Shown in pieces: positions 44,952 through 59,400 of a stretch of DNA of 64,000 nucleotides. The stretch covers positions 663,501 to 727,500 of the forward strand of contig JAOTOL010001370.1 of the NCBI GenBank assembly GCA_034440575.1. The letters are read 5' to 3'. The first letter of the stretch is position 1; each line of letters opens with the position of its first letter. The stretch comes from Imbricaverruca yamaguchii. Its lineage: Eukaryota > Arthropoda > Thecostraca > Neoverrucidae. The translations under genes and the position numbers were made by a program. Below the pieces are notes generated by a model, which was not told where the DNA came from, made no database searches, and saw only the letters and a program-made list of their open reading frames with translations.

Positions 44952-47900
44952 GTCGTGCCTTTGTGTTCGTATCATGCAATATCCATCACTTTTTCAGTTA
45001 GAGGACGGGAATGCTACAGATCCTACCCTCCCACCGCTTGTTAAAAGACGCGCTCTGTTTCAGGAGGCACACGTGATGCAGCGAATAAGTGACCTCAGAA
45101 AACAGGGCATATGGTCAGAAAGACGCCTCCCCAAAGTGGCCGAACCAAAACGGGTTAAAGCGCACTGGGACTACCTCTTGGAGGAAATGCAGTGGTTAGC
45201 GGCTGACTTTGCGCAGGAGCGCAAGTGGAAGAAGGCGGCTGCTCGGAGATGTGCGCGCATGGTACAAAAGTATCACCAGGACAAGGCGGCAGCGGTGGAG
45301 CGCGCCGTCAAAGATCAGGAGCGCGATCTGAGACGTGTGGCGTCGTTTGTAGCGCGTGAGATACGGACGTTTTGGGCCAACGCGGAGAAGTTAGTTGAGT
45401 TCAAGATAACAGTGCGGCTGGACGAGAAGCGAAAGAAGGCTCTGGACCAGCACCTCAACTTCATCGTGGACCAGACGGAGAAGTACAGCGAGAAGCTGGT
45501 AGAGGCGTTGCAGCAGAACAGTGCTCAGCCGAGTCGTGCTTCGTCGTCGTCCGGACTTCCCGACTCGCGGCTACACTCGGATGGTGAGAACTGTAAACCG
45601 AGTAGTAGGGGGTATCGGAAGCATAATTATACATTTGGTTGTGTCACGTTTAAACCTAAGGATTATGTATGTGGGCATGACAAGGATTAGATCGGATGAC
45701 CTTTGAAGAATGTTATAGTTCATGTATAGATATGAGTGCAATTTGTCAACGATTTCATTCTTTCTGGAGTTGTAAACTTTCCACTCATTCGGATTTGGCA
45801 ATGAAATGTTTAGTACACTGCAGTCTTGACCTATTAAGAAACATGACCGTAAAAAAACACACGTAAGAAATGTCTCGCAAGTTTCCTCCACTGCTGATGC
45901 TTTAATTATATTTCATGGAGCTTATTGCCAAAGCCAAAGCCATAAAGCCAATTGCCAAAAAATCCCGTCACGAAAAATACGCCGCATATTCAATGCACCG
46001 GACAGCGTTTTTGTTTTTCAAAACTCAGGTGAGGCGAAAACTTGGGGGCATGGCACGGTACTAATTGTCCAAGGTCTAACGAATATCACAGGAAACTCGA
46101 CACTGGCTGCGTTTTTCTTATATGGTGAATGGGCGGTTGCAGGCTGAACATCACATTTTGGTGGGATTTTCGGTCGTTTCGGAACTGTATTCTGTGGTCG
46201 TGTATATAACACGAATGGGCTTCTTTTCGATAAGAACCATTGGAAATGGCAATGGTTTACGAAAATAGAGACTGGAGCCTGAATGAATGAATGAAGAGAC
46301 TGAAGACCAAGAAGGTGTTCAATGATGTTTCGTTAGCTGCGGAGTATGATAGTACGATATGTGTTTTTGAGTGTATTACAGTCGAGGCTGGTGGATAATA
46401 CTGTGTTTTATGTCATTATTTGCAGTACATTTTGAAAGACCTCAATATAAATATCAGCAGCGTTGGGCTGGCTGCCTAGCATAGTCGACCCATCTCTATA
46501 TGCTTAAACAAGGTGGAATTCCTTTGTATGTAGATACGTTTCTCATTCATGGGATTGGGCAGACCAAAGCTGTCAATATTCCTAGCATAACATCTGCACC
46601 TGCAGATGTTGGATCACGTACAAACCTTTAAGTAATTTTATGTGATATTCATGATCTGTAATCCAACATAATTAGCCTAGCCTAACTCAACCTACCTCAC
46701 CTAACCTAACATACTAACCTAACCTAATCTGACTGGGTAGCATACAACCTGTACCTATATTGATGCTGAGTGAAGCAACATGATGTAACATGATCGAACC
46801 CATCATGTATTATCCTAGCCTAACCTGTGAGGATGGCGTGGACAACTTGAACCTGAACGATAACTGGCATCAAATGTGAGGCAGGTTGCAATAAGTAAAG
46901 TCAGTTAGGCTGCTACCTGAAATTTGAGTATTCTCAGAAGGACTGGGTTGGAAATTGACGATCTTAAACATTGAATATCAATGTTTTCGGAGTTCCGGAG
47001 GTGAAACCAAACATTTGTCATAGCAATTGATTGTGTAAAATTTCCATGCATTAGGAAGTTGAAATAATCAGTCCATTACACTCATGCGATGATACTATGC
47101 TTGCAACTTGCCTTGGACCAGTGAGGAAAGACCCTGTATGCGCCATGAAAGTCACAGCACCTTGTATTTGAAATTGCTACGGTTTTCTGCAATACACTAT
47201 TGCAACATAATGCCAACCTTCTCACGGTCAATCTCACAATGCTGAAACCTACATGTACAGATGTTTGCTGATATTAAAACGGTATGACTGTCGTTTAGGA
47301 TCTTCACGAGACAGGCTTTGCAGTATAGCTCAAAATCTATGGCCACCGGAAAGCCGACAATAGCCTTGTTTCCATGGCAGATTTGAATTTGGATTGGATT
47401 TCCACAAATGAATCGAGTCTGGATTACAAGGAGCGTTTCCATGACCATTCGTGAGGAAATCAGGGATTGCATGCAGGATTTCCGAATCCAGAGTTGGTTG
47501 GAAATGCGATATTTCCCTTCAATATCCAAAAAATGTATGCCACATCGGCATAGGCTGCATCGTTGCATGAGAGACTCGAAGAGGGCTTGTTCTTATTTGC
47601 GATTTCATTCTATTGTATTATATTTTATTATATTATATATTACATTATATATTACAGTATATATTACATTATATTTTTATATTATAAACCCGGTCACCCT
47701 TCACGAAAAATAACTTCCAAAAACGACGCTGGCGCTGACAATAGGGGAAGCAGGAAAGGGACGCGTCGTGAATGATACCAGATGCTTCCAACTCTTGGTA
47801 AATCCGGATTTCCTCAGGAAATCTTTCTAAGATAGATTCGGAAATTTAATCCAGTTAGCTGACGAAGGTGTTTCCATGACTTCCGAAGTCCGGATTGGTA

Positions 47901-50365
47901 AGGGAATCCTGATTTGTTAGTGTCATGGAGACGGGGCTATTGTTTACAACTGTGTGATGCAGTGTAAAATTATTCACCATGTGGCCTGGAAATTCACATT
48001 TAATGGAGTTGTGCTATTTCATCCTCGTCTTAGGTTTTTACCATTTTGCCACATGCTGTATGGGCAGTCATCATGCATACAACTGCTAAATAATGTAAAG
48101 TGCATGTGACTGAAGTGAAAGGCATTCCGCTTTTTAATCCTTAAATGGCAATCCTTTATTTTCTTCCAATCTTTCACTATTCCCAAGCAACTTTGTCCTT
48201 CATCCACACAGTTAATGGTGAAGCAATTTTAGGACACTGGTGTGATGTCACATGGAAATGAATAGCTTTTTCTTTTTGTTCACTGACTCGGTGTTATATG
48301 CTTTAATGGACGTGTAACCAAACGCAATTTGATCAAAATGACTGAACTACCCGATCTACCCGGCAACATGGCCCTGAGCAGAACGGCAACATGGCCCTGA
48401 GCGGAACGAAACATAGCTTGATGTTTGGCCGCGTGTGCTCACCTCTGTTCTTTGACAGGCGAGTTTGAACCTCATTCCGGCTCCGAGGACGACGAGGAAA
48501 CAATCGCGCGGGCTGAGCGAGACTTGCACAAGCAGGACACGAATGCCGAAGTCAGCGCATTGCAGCGAGAATCACAGCTATCATTGGATGACGTGCTAGA
48601 GCAGTTGCCGCCCGGGTACCTGGAAAATCGGCAGCGTGCCGACGCCGACCAGGGTCAGGTGAGGACCGGCACCAGTAACCGCAGAGTGTAACATAGGGTC
48701 TGTCCCGGCGACCTCGTCCGGAATAGGTTGAGCGTCCATTTCCCCTATCGGCCGTTCCGGCGGCTCATCCGTAATAGGTTAAACCTCATCCAACCTCCAC
48801 CGGATGAGGAAAATCTAATCCGGTCGGTTGGCGGTTGAGGAAGCGCAAACTCGGAATACGACAAACGTGCCGCAACAGTGGCGTTCAGAATGAAAAGGTT
48901 TTAGCTTGACTTGGTCCATGAGCACAGTCATTAGGTTGTATAAGTCGCACTTTCTCTATTTTATAACTATTTTGTGGGAAGAAATCCAAGAGTCGTGGGA
49001 TATCTCATGGAAGAGTAGTCACCCATGTTTTATATCAACAACTACATCTTTATCTTTATCTTCAGTGCACTTCGGGAGCATCCAATGCCAAGTTGAAATT
49101 GGAGATGGACGTTTTAAATGTGATGAGCAAATTGTAGGTTCAGACATGCATGCCAATTTGCATGCCTTTGAGGGGACATACTTACTGGCATGCATCCATG
49201 CCTTTTCTTTGCATGTATGTATCAGTGGCTCACGGAGGAGCTCTGTGTGCCCTCCGACTGGCATGTATACATGCCTTTTCTTTGCATGTATGTATCAGTG
49301 GCTCATGGAGGAGCTCTGTGTGCCCTCCGCATGGGAAGGTGGTTTCCCTCGGACACAGGCTTTGCATATTTATGAAAATTATTTGGAGGGACATGTGAAG
49401 GCGGTGGCCAAGTAAAAATGGATTGGAGGGCAGACACCATGGGACCCAATGCTAGCAGTTAAAATTATTGGGGAGGGAAAACCAACATTAATTGGCACTT
49501 GCCCGCTCAAAAATGTATAAAGCAACACCCTTGCTCAAGCGGGCAGCCAGTCGAGTACACCGTACTGCTCAAATGCCCCTCGCTAAACGGTCTTTCGTCC
49601 CAATGTGCCCTCCTCAGAGCAAAAGACGCTCATTCAGTATGCTCCAGTGCAGTCTCCTTTCCTTGCTTGATGAATATTGCTCTGAACGAGAGCGTCGAGG
49701 GATTACCACAACAGCGCCCTTCTGAAGAAATGGCTCCCCTCTAGACGAGTATCTACCTACCCAGCATTTGAAAATGTCTGGATCTCCGCCCCTGAAATAA
49801 ATGATGTTGGAGCTACAGAAGCAGCACAAGCCATCATCATCCACTGTGCGTCAGCATTCCGGTCGTAGTCAGAATCAGAACACAGCTTGCAGCGTGTTTT
49901 ATTCATCCTCCAATAGATGCCGCATAATGCGATTCATCGGGGTTTTCCAACAGCAAGCAAGTATGTCAATCAATAAAAATATACACGCGGCTACGTGCAA
50001 GATCGGAGCAAGCGACCGAGAATGCCACCGACCTGCACATATGCGCCAAATAACACTACAATCATAGCACCGCCAACAGCTGATTAAAGAACAACACTAC
50101 CGGTCGTTCCCGCGCCTCGACCCGGAAAAGCTCTTCTGGCCGAAGCTCAACCTATTCCGGATGAGGTCGCCGGAAAAGACCCATAACTAACACAGGCCGT
50201 CGCGTTAACCTGGAACACTGACCAACTTTCCACCGAAGTATTTCAACCTACATGGTTTCAACATACATGAAGCTCAATAATGCCTGTCTGAGCATCCAAA
50301 TCCATTAAATAATGGCATGCACTCATTAAAACCGTGGTATATATATAATATTTAGATAGATATAT

Positions 50366-50442
<77 letters not shown>

Positions 50443-53400
50443 GATATATATATATATTTAGATAGATATATAGATATATAGATATATAGATATATAGATA
50501 TATAGATATATAGATAGATATATAGATATATAGATAGATATATAGATATATAGATATATAGATATATAGATAGATATATAGAAAGATAGAACCGATGAGC
50601 GAATGAGAATTGTGAATGAGTTGTCATTCACAATGACAATTGAGTGAGCGCGGCGGAACCACTAGTAATTGATTTGCCCCTAATCCCAATTCATCAATCA
50701 ATCATCGACCCCAATGCATTACCTTGTAGTGTGATTGTAATCGACATGTACTGTCCAGTTTTCTTACCAGCACCTATCGACAGACGGCATCCGATGCAGC
50801 CGTGTCCGATGATGACTTCGAGGCGAGATCCGGCTCTGATAGCGATGACGAGGACACTATCGCCGAGCAGGAGGGCAGGGAGCGTAACGAGAACCACACC
50901 AAAGAAATCAACCAGTTGGAGGTGGGCAGTACGGCTGAGTGTAGTCGCTAGGAAGAACAAGGCAGCCACACGTGGCCGAGTTTGTAGCGGGATTTCTGTC
51001 GTCGCGGATACAACTTGTATAGCATAGTCCCCGTCACCGACTGGCCCATGTGGACCCTTGCACTATCACCTTCTACAAGTGCGACTAAGGAATAGGGTGC
51101 GGCAATAACTGTAAAGGGGCGCTGCATGGCCGACGCTGTCAATGCGCCCCTAAACTCCAATAACCAACCAGTCTGGTACTGTAAAACTAATGGTACGTTT
51201 GGTTGCCGCTGGTCTTGGTCGTAATGTGATAACCAGTGCGGCGACGCAAAGTACAAAGACACCAACACCACCACTCCATGCAAATAAAAATCATAACCAC
51301 CAACTCGAAAATGTTCAGAAGAGTTTTTGTTGCTTTAGGCCGATGCTCTTTTGTTGATCATAATATAACCTCGTGAATTGAATTGACTTGTCTTGTTCGG
51401 GGAGTTGTTCGGGATGTACTCATATGAGGCTTTACCTTTTGAGTCCCAAGTGACTTAGTCGACGCTCCATTAAACCCAAATAATCAATGACTGTTTGCCT
51501 TTGTTATTGGTCCGATAACTGCAAGGGGAAGGAAGCGATTTTCACGTGCTTCATGTTCACGTTTACCTATTGCCAGTTTCATGAAATTTGTATATGAGTG
51601 GATTACACTTAATGGCACTTGCTTTTAACATCACGTTTTCTCTTTAACATAGTTAAGTGCCACATGAATTATCTACAGGCGATGCGAGATATGCATCCTT
51701 AAAAGCAGTTGTAGTTTCTGGCGGCAGCACTGTGGAGTGATAACGGCGACATATTACTAACATCATGATTGTCATCAAACAATGAATGAAGGCCATAGAA
51801 ATATCTAATAAAGGTCATGATCCTAATACATTTGTACATTTTGTTTATCATCAGTTGGCCTTTTGACATCACTTGACCCGCACTACTGCAAAAATACGTT
51901 TCCGGACTCTGCTTGTTGCCCTCTATGAACTTGTATAATACCTACAATGAATTCGAGCCAGCGAGAACACCGACAAACCAGAAATGTTACCCGATATACT
52001 TGCTTTATTTTACCCTGAAAAATGTGACAACTCATTTTCTTCCTTAGGACGTACTATGTGTCAACTATATATCACGTATGCATATCTGGACACCGAAATA
52101 CTTCCAAGTTCTGCCACTCCACCTCCCCGATATTCCCAGCGGTCATTATCCTGTCACAAAGAAGAGGTTCATCATTAATTTCGCATCACCAAATGTTGAT
52201 TTCGTTCTTTTTCGCGAACATACTCTTAGTGTGGCACCGGTATTCCTATTACTCCTCGAGGAAAAATTGTTCATTTTTAACTAGATGTCATGCCTTTTTA
52301 GAGCGCTACCTTCATTGTCAAGGCACCACTCGCGGCCAGGGTGCTGCCGTCAGGGAAAACAAACATGCTGAAAGCGTATGTGCCAGCTTTTGTCACCGCC
52401 CGCATGAGTAAGTGCTCGGGGTAAAGGAAGAATGACGTATGTTATGCGCTTTTTTACCATGTCACAAAATTTACCTCAACAATAAAATATAGCTGTGCAA
52501 ATATATACGCCTTTTCACCATTCACAAATTGCCCACCCAACAAGTAAGGCAACTTATGTCAGATCCTTCATAAATGCTGTTAGAGAGGAATATCGTATAT
52601 CAACACCTGCATGAGTTTTCCATTGTCACAGCCGGGAGATGTAAGTGGTATAAAGGCGTGTGCGGGCGAATATCGCATTCATGTCATGTCATGGTTTTTT
52701 ATTGTAAAGCTGGATGTACATTTTAACGGTATACACTTGTTTGTTTCCTTGTGCACACCTGCAGTGGGCATACGTTTTTTGTCATTTATTTTCATGGTCG
52801 CCTCATCAAGACGAATCGTATGACACGAAGCCAAGTTTTCGAAAATTTGCCCCAGCAACTTGTTTATTTTGCACGGCAACACTGATTAGCGTCTATGGCC
52901 GTGTCTACTTGATGATGCTGAGCGTATGAGTAGTTAACAGGAAATCGTGGTACCCTGGATATGTCTCGGTTGCCTTTCGTTGTGTTCGCTTCAACTGTTG
53001 TGTGATTTATTTTGAACAATGGTGGTAGCTCATGGGAAATCGTAGTACCTTGGGCATGTCCCAGTTGCATTTCGTTGTGTTGCCTATTACTCTGTTATGC
53101 ATGATTTATTTTGAACACTGGTGGTAGCTCGTGGGAAATCGTAGTACCTTGGGCATGTCCCAGTTGCATTTCGTTGTGTTGCCTATTACTCTGTTATGCA
53201 TTATTTATTTTGAACACTGGTAAGAGCAGAGCTATATTTGTTTTATTGTTTCTAGTATCGTTTCGTATGATTGTAGGAAAGCCAACAACCACTTGGCAAG
53301 AGTGGTTTTATCATTATTGAGGCTTCTTCAATCTGTTATATGTGGTGCAGGATGAAGGCCAGATGCCGTTGGACGAGCTGCTGAAGAAGTACGGTGGCAC

Positions 53401-56400
53401 CGGTCCGTCCGCTACCGTCAGGGACTCTCGTCACGACTCCGACTCCGATAACGATAACGACAACGGCAGCGACGATGAGGACGGCACCGCGGATGAAGAG
53501 GACAGCACCGCCGAGGAGGAAGACGACCAAGATGAGAACGAAGAGGCCGAGGACGACGAGGAGGAAGAGGAGACCGGCATGGAGATTGGTCTGAAGTCAC
53601 TACTGGATGTGAACGCGAGTGATGCGGGCGACGCGGCCAAGGCAGATATGTCGGGCCCGGCCGAAATCACCGACGTGGCCGCGCTGGCCGAGACGTTCCA
53701 GCCAAAGGGCTACACTCTCTCATCCACAACGGTCAAGACGCCCGTGCCGTTCCTGCTGAGACATACGCTGCGCGAGTACCAGCACGTTGGTCTCGAGTGG
53801 ATGGCCACCATGTACGAAAAGAAGCTTAACGGCATCCTGGCCGATGAGATGGGGCTCGGCAAGACGATCCAGACAATTTCACTGTTGGCGCACCTGGCCT
53901 GCGAGAAGGGCATCTGGGGACCGCACCTGATCGTGGTGCCCACCTCAGTCATGCTGAACTGGGAGATGGAACTGAAAAAGTGGTGCCCAGCCTTCAAGAT
54001 ACTAGTCTACTATGGCACACAGAAGGAGCGTCGTATGAAGCGTACGGGCTGGACCAAACAGAACTTCTTCCATGTCTGTATCACCTCGTACAAACTAGTG
54101 CTGCAGGACCACGCCGCATTCAGAAGAAAAAAGTGGAAGTACCTGATTCTCGATGAGGCGCAAAACATCAAGAATTTCAAGTCGCAACGCTGGCAACTTC
54201 TTCTCAACTTTCAGTCACAAAGGTACGTGCATCATGTAACCAATCCTTGCATTTGGGTAATTGCTGTACGTCTGTTCGGTTTCCCATGTTCGCCAAACAT
54301 TTGGAGTGATGTGTCGGTGTAATTGCAGTACCAGCGTACCATATTCTAATCCCCCCCCCCCCCAAGGGTCGAAGTGTATTTTTCTATAGTTGGTTGTCGG
54401 ATGCGACAGCGTGATCGTTGACTCAGAAGCGATATTACATATTTCGCATGCACCTATATTTGCACAATCTGAACAGCTTTGTATATCGTTCATCACCATT
54501 ACCGATCTGAAGTTGAAGCAATTTAACACCAACTGCGTATAAAATATGTTCTCTGGGATGTAACCAATGTGTACCCAAACAATATGGAAATCAAGCAAGG
54601 TAGCTATCTTGACCTTGCTATCTTGACAAGTATTTTGTTATTTTACGTACAGTTTCCCATATATATATATTTGGACTCAGTGCACTCACCTATCTGGTGT
54701 ATGACCTCTTACAAGGCGTCTTCTAGATGTTCGAACGCTATTCTGTTATTTTCCGATTACTATTTCGGACACTATGTTGTAGCTACACCAGATGAGCTTT
54801 TATGTGACAGACGTAGCGTGTGCTGTATGCAGAAGTGGCGATGTCTGTGCTTCACGGATGTTGAGGTGGTTGAGCAACGTCTGTTGTGTTTTGCAGGCGT
54901 CTGCTGCTGACCGGTACGCCTCTGCAGAACAACCTGATGGAGCTGTGGTCGCTGATGCACTTCCTCATGCCACACGTTTTCTCCTCGCATCGAGAGTTCA
55001 AGGAATGGTTCGCCAATCCGGTGTCTGGCATGATCGAGGGGAACACCGAGTACAACGAAAGCGTCATTAAGCGGCTGCACAAGGTCAGCGCCAGCAGGTC
55101 GATTCACGCCAACTCTGCGTCTGTCTATTCATGCATTTGCTTCTGCGTAGGCGTTGCATAGCCAGTGCAGTTGATGCGCCAAAAACCTTAAGAATTGGCT
55201 AACTGCTCTTATTGCCGTCATGCAGACAGCATCCCAGAATAATAACTAGCTTCCTTTGCAAAGCAGTAAGCTACGTAAGCCATATAGCCACCAAACCTAT
55301 GTCGGCTGGTCCCCAGGGGGCTACAAACCACACCAGGTAGAGATAGGAGCCTGATACGTTGCGGTTGCGATAATACCGCATCATCCAATAGACCATCGTC
55401 TCCCGGACTGCATAGGAGCATGTGATGTATTCTGTCACACCCAAGTAGTAGGTCGATTGCTAGCATTTGCTAATTTGCTCAACTGTTAAGTTGATCTATA
55501 TCGTTTCATTCTGGGTCTTATTTCCTCACATGACATTGTGAGTCGTATCACTTTATTTGTTTTTCATTTCTTTTGTCTCTTACTCATGTTATTTGGGCAG
55601 GAAGTTTTTGTCTGATGACTGTGTAACTGGCGCGCATTTGAGATGACAATTTTTAATAACGGACGCTGGCTTGGATGCTGACAGGTGTTGCGACCATTCC
55701 TACTGCGGCGACTCAAGTCTGAGGTGGAGAAACAGCTCCCCAAGAAATTCGAGCACGCCATCATGTGCCGTCTTTCGAAACGACAACGTTACCTCTACGA
55801 CGAGTTTATGAGCCGCGCCAAGTAAGCACATTGGACATCCGCGTGAGTGATATGTACAAGTGGATGCGAATCTCGGCAAGTCTTGTCCGAGCTGCATATT
55901 GATTGTATGATTGAGTTATTAGAGGCAGCTTTCTAAGTTAGCGGGGCCGTTGAACCTTCCCATTGGCATTTGGTGGTGGTGGCCCGAAACCTCTATCCAA
56001 ACGGGGTCGGTTCCGTTTCCCGCCATCCTGCATAGGTTTTCGTGCAGCTACATTTACTGGTTGCAAAGTACATACTCTTGGTGTATTATTACAAGTGCGT
56101 GTGAAGCTGGGCCACCGTGTCGTAGACGAAGAGTTGTATAGAGAACGTATTGACCAGTCAAGGCGAAAAGGTTGCCAACTGTCGGCAGACACTTTGAACT
56201 GCTATGTGGCAGATAAAAGTGACTACAAGTGAGACAAATCTTGCGCGCTACCAAAAACAATTTGGAAACAAGAATGCAAACAAGCCAGAGTGACACACAT
56301 GGAAATGGCTACCACTGAGGTTACACAAATACCCTTTCAGGTCTTTGAAAGTTTGAGAGTGTGAGGGTTCTCGGATAGTTGTGAACATGTTTGACAAAGT

Positions 56401-59400
56401 GGATTAGCTGAACAAGTCCAGTACATATTGTTGTGTTCCACAATGCAAATCATTACACAGGAAAGAAGCTGAAGTCAACTCCCATCACTTCCAGAGGGAT
56501 AAGTTACTCTCTAAAAGTGGTGCAGCATTCTAAAAATTGAAAAAGAAAACAATCGAGGCACATGATGGTATGCAGCAAGCACCCATATCCTTTCTGGTAT
56601 GCACGTATGGGTGGAAGCTTCATATAATCATTAGGGTTCCCAGCATGTAATTCAACCATATTGCTTTTATACACACCACCATAAATCGTCTGTCTGCATG
56701 TACAATTTAGCATGTAATGCAGAAGCTAAAATTAAAGAATCTTGAGGCATTGCTGGTATGTAAATCATGTACACATAAGGGATGTCTTAAAATGTATTTG
56801 GTATTTATATAGGAGCCCCTGAGCACAAATTGGAGGGCACATATATGGACTGGACTTGCTTAAGCTCACCTAGAAACTTCTACCATTTCTTTGGGGAATC
56901 ACATGCTGATATAAGCAAGGTATTCACGATTTGAAATCACAGCACATAGCATTGACTTAGTGGATGATGCAGACTCCTTTGATGGTAATGGTATTACATG
57001 TTCCAACATCATTAGGTTTTAGGAAATCCAACATAAGTGGGTAATTGTTGAAGGTTATGTTAGGTTATACTACATTTTTGTTTCTTTTGAACCTTTTTAG
57101 TGCTATGTTACTAAACTTAGTCCTTTTGTTTGGTCCTATTTCACCTGTGAACTGAAAAGTATGCAATTGCGGAGGAAATGAGTGGTCATATGTTAGCCGC
57201 ATTCATAAACATTGCATGGGAAGAAGAAATTACAAGAATTCAAACATTAACTTGAGGTGCAAATTTACCCATTTCACCTCCATGAAGCAAGTGAATGGGT
57301 TAGATTTGATTAGGTTAGGTTTTAAACCTACATTTATACCTATATCTTCAATAACATTTATAGAGATGATTAAGGCCACATGGATCGCTACTCTTCGCCC
57401 GCGACCAATCGGCGTGATATATTGGCGACGCTACATGACTCAATGGTCGATGTGTCGTGAAACCAATAACCAACCAAGGCCACATGGACACTCATTTCCT
57501 ATGCAAACGATTCATTTTCAGTTGGAAAGCAAATGAGCATCACACAAATGGCACAGGCATATAAGTAGCATATAAGTGTGGGCAAATAAGTGGCACGGGC
57601 ATATAAGCATACATGTAATGCTAGAAGAGAAATGTAACAACATAATCTAACCTACCCTAACCACCCTTTTCATTTTTTATTGAAAAAGCAGTCAAAATTT
57701 TCCAACTAAGAAAACATAACCAAAACCAATAAATGCCTGATTTTATGCAGAGGTGAAGTGAAAAGGCTGTATTTTATGTCTCCACCGTAACCTTGCCTGA
57801 CCATCCCAATCCTACCACAAGCAATATTGTGTCCTGTATCCAGTACGGCTTTGCCCTCAATGGCACAACCCTTTTCATCACCGATATACCCAGATATTTG
57901 CACAACTGATACTTTCGGTACGGTAGGATCCATCTGTGTTCCTCTGAAGCAGGCTTAGACAGTATCACACCATACGGTACGCGTATTGTATATCTCGAAT
58001 GGAGCCGCCACCTTTGAGTTTTTGTCTTGCCGTCTAGCGGCAGGTTAAACGGTCAATATTCCTAAAGCAAGAGGATCTTGTAGTCACGGTTGCTATAGTG
58101 TTGCACTACAAGCGGCGCTACACATCACACTGTCTGTGGTGGCAGAGACAGCCCAAAAGTGACCGCACTACTTCCGTTATCTACCAAAGAATGTATGATG
58201 TCCGATGCTGTCCGTACGGCACAAGTCTTATCCCGTGTGTTTCCGATTTCTGGTGACTTCAGCCTACCCATGGTACATTATGTGCCTTTGGCCCGCTACG
58301 AGGGGTACAGAGGTGGGGTGGGGGGCGAATTCTCCCAACCAGTGGTGTATTTAGAGGAACCATGCTCTTCCATCTCCCCGTTCAAGATTATGGCGTCCTG
58401 ACTGAAAGGCAGGGACCGCCTGACTAGAAGATGGCTGGGCGCTGTATAACCACTGCAGTTGATGCGCCCTAAAACCCTAATAACTAACTGGAAGATGGCG
58501 GCCATCCAGGACTGATCTAGTACAATCCTCATCCTCAACCATCCATGGAAGTGTATTCAATCAGTGGTGCCCCCTCGATTGATAGAAATTTATGCCACCT
58601 CTCACCTTGGTCAGTTTCTATGCACGCACTTGCCACAAAGCATTGCGACCCAAATATGGGATTTTGTTTTATTTCAGGGATGAGTTGGTAACTATGAGGA
58701 TAAATATCTATATTTCCTACCCCAACTTCCAAGGCCTGGGAGATGGGTGCGAATGATCAGTTCTGGTCGAAGCACCCTAAAGCCCAAATAAATGGCAAAT
58801 CAAATGCCTGACAGATTTGCCCAGAGTCTGGTGCAGTGAATGGAGGGGCCAGAATCCGCCACCCCTCACGTTTTTCGCCGATATCTCGGGCAGTGATATT
58901 GTAATACTGTCTTGTGACTGTGTTGTAAAACGCCCATGCTATTGATAAAAACCATTTGGTAAATATAGGACCTGCGGGAGTGTAAAGTTGACCGACTGTC
59001 CGCCAGGCCGCCTGGCGTTCAAGGGTTGCTCAGGTTTCGTGGGTGCGGTGCGCCGGCCGACCTTAACCTCAATTACCTTGTAGGCTGAAGCTAGTCATCA
59101 AATTTATGCTGGAAAGTTTATTAACTTCCTAACTAGGAATCGCGATCATTCCATTCATGACTGGCACTCCATTCATGACTGCTACCCCTCTCCTTCCACC
59201 CAACGGGAAATCCTGCATTTCCCGTTGCTTAAGCATTTCTGGGAGCTCGAAAGACTGATAACAAGTGGCCCCAACTGGAGTCAATGGCAGCAACCCAGTG
59301 AGGTCACGCTCGATTCAATGCCGGAGCAGCTTTTGTCTACTGGCTGCCTGCGACTAACAGCTCATTCCGGGACGTCATTTGAATGGCCCCTGCTGGCGTA

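Noticed and set aside
44836..44997. N-terminal extension of the HSA exon through the CA/TA tract
   Set aside because: The frame is open only because the tract lacks stops; a good acceptor at 44996-44997 agrees in phase with exon 3.
46675..46735. Telomere or telomere fusion site (CCTAA words)
   Set aside because: Short, imperfect and scattered at several sites; looks like part of dispersed repeats.
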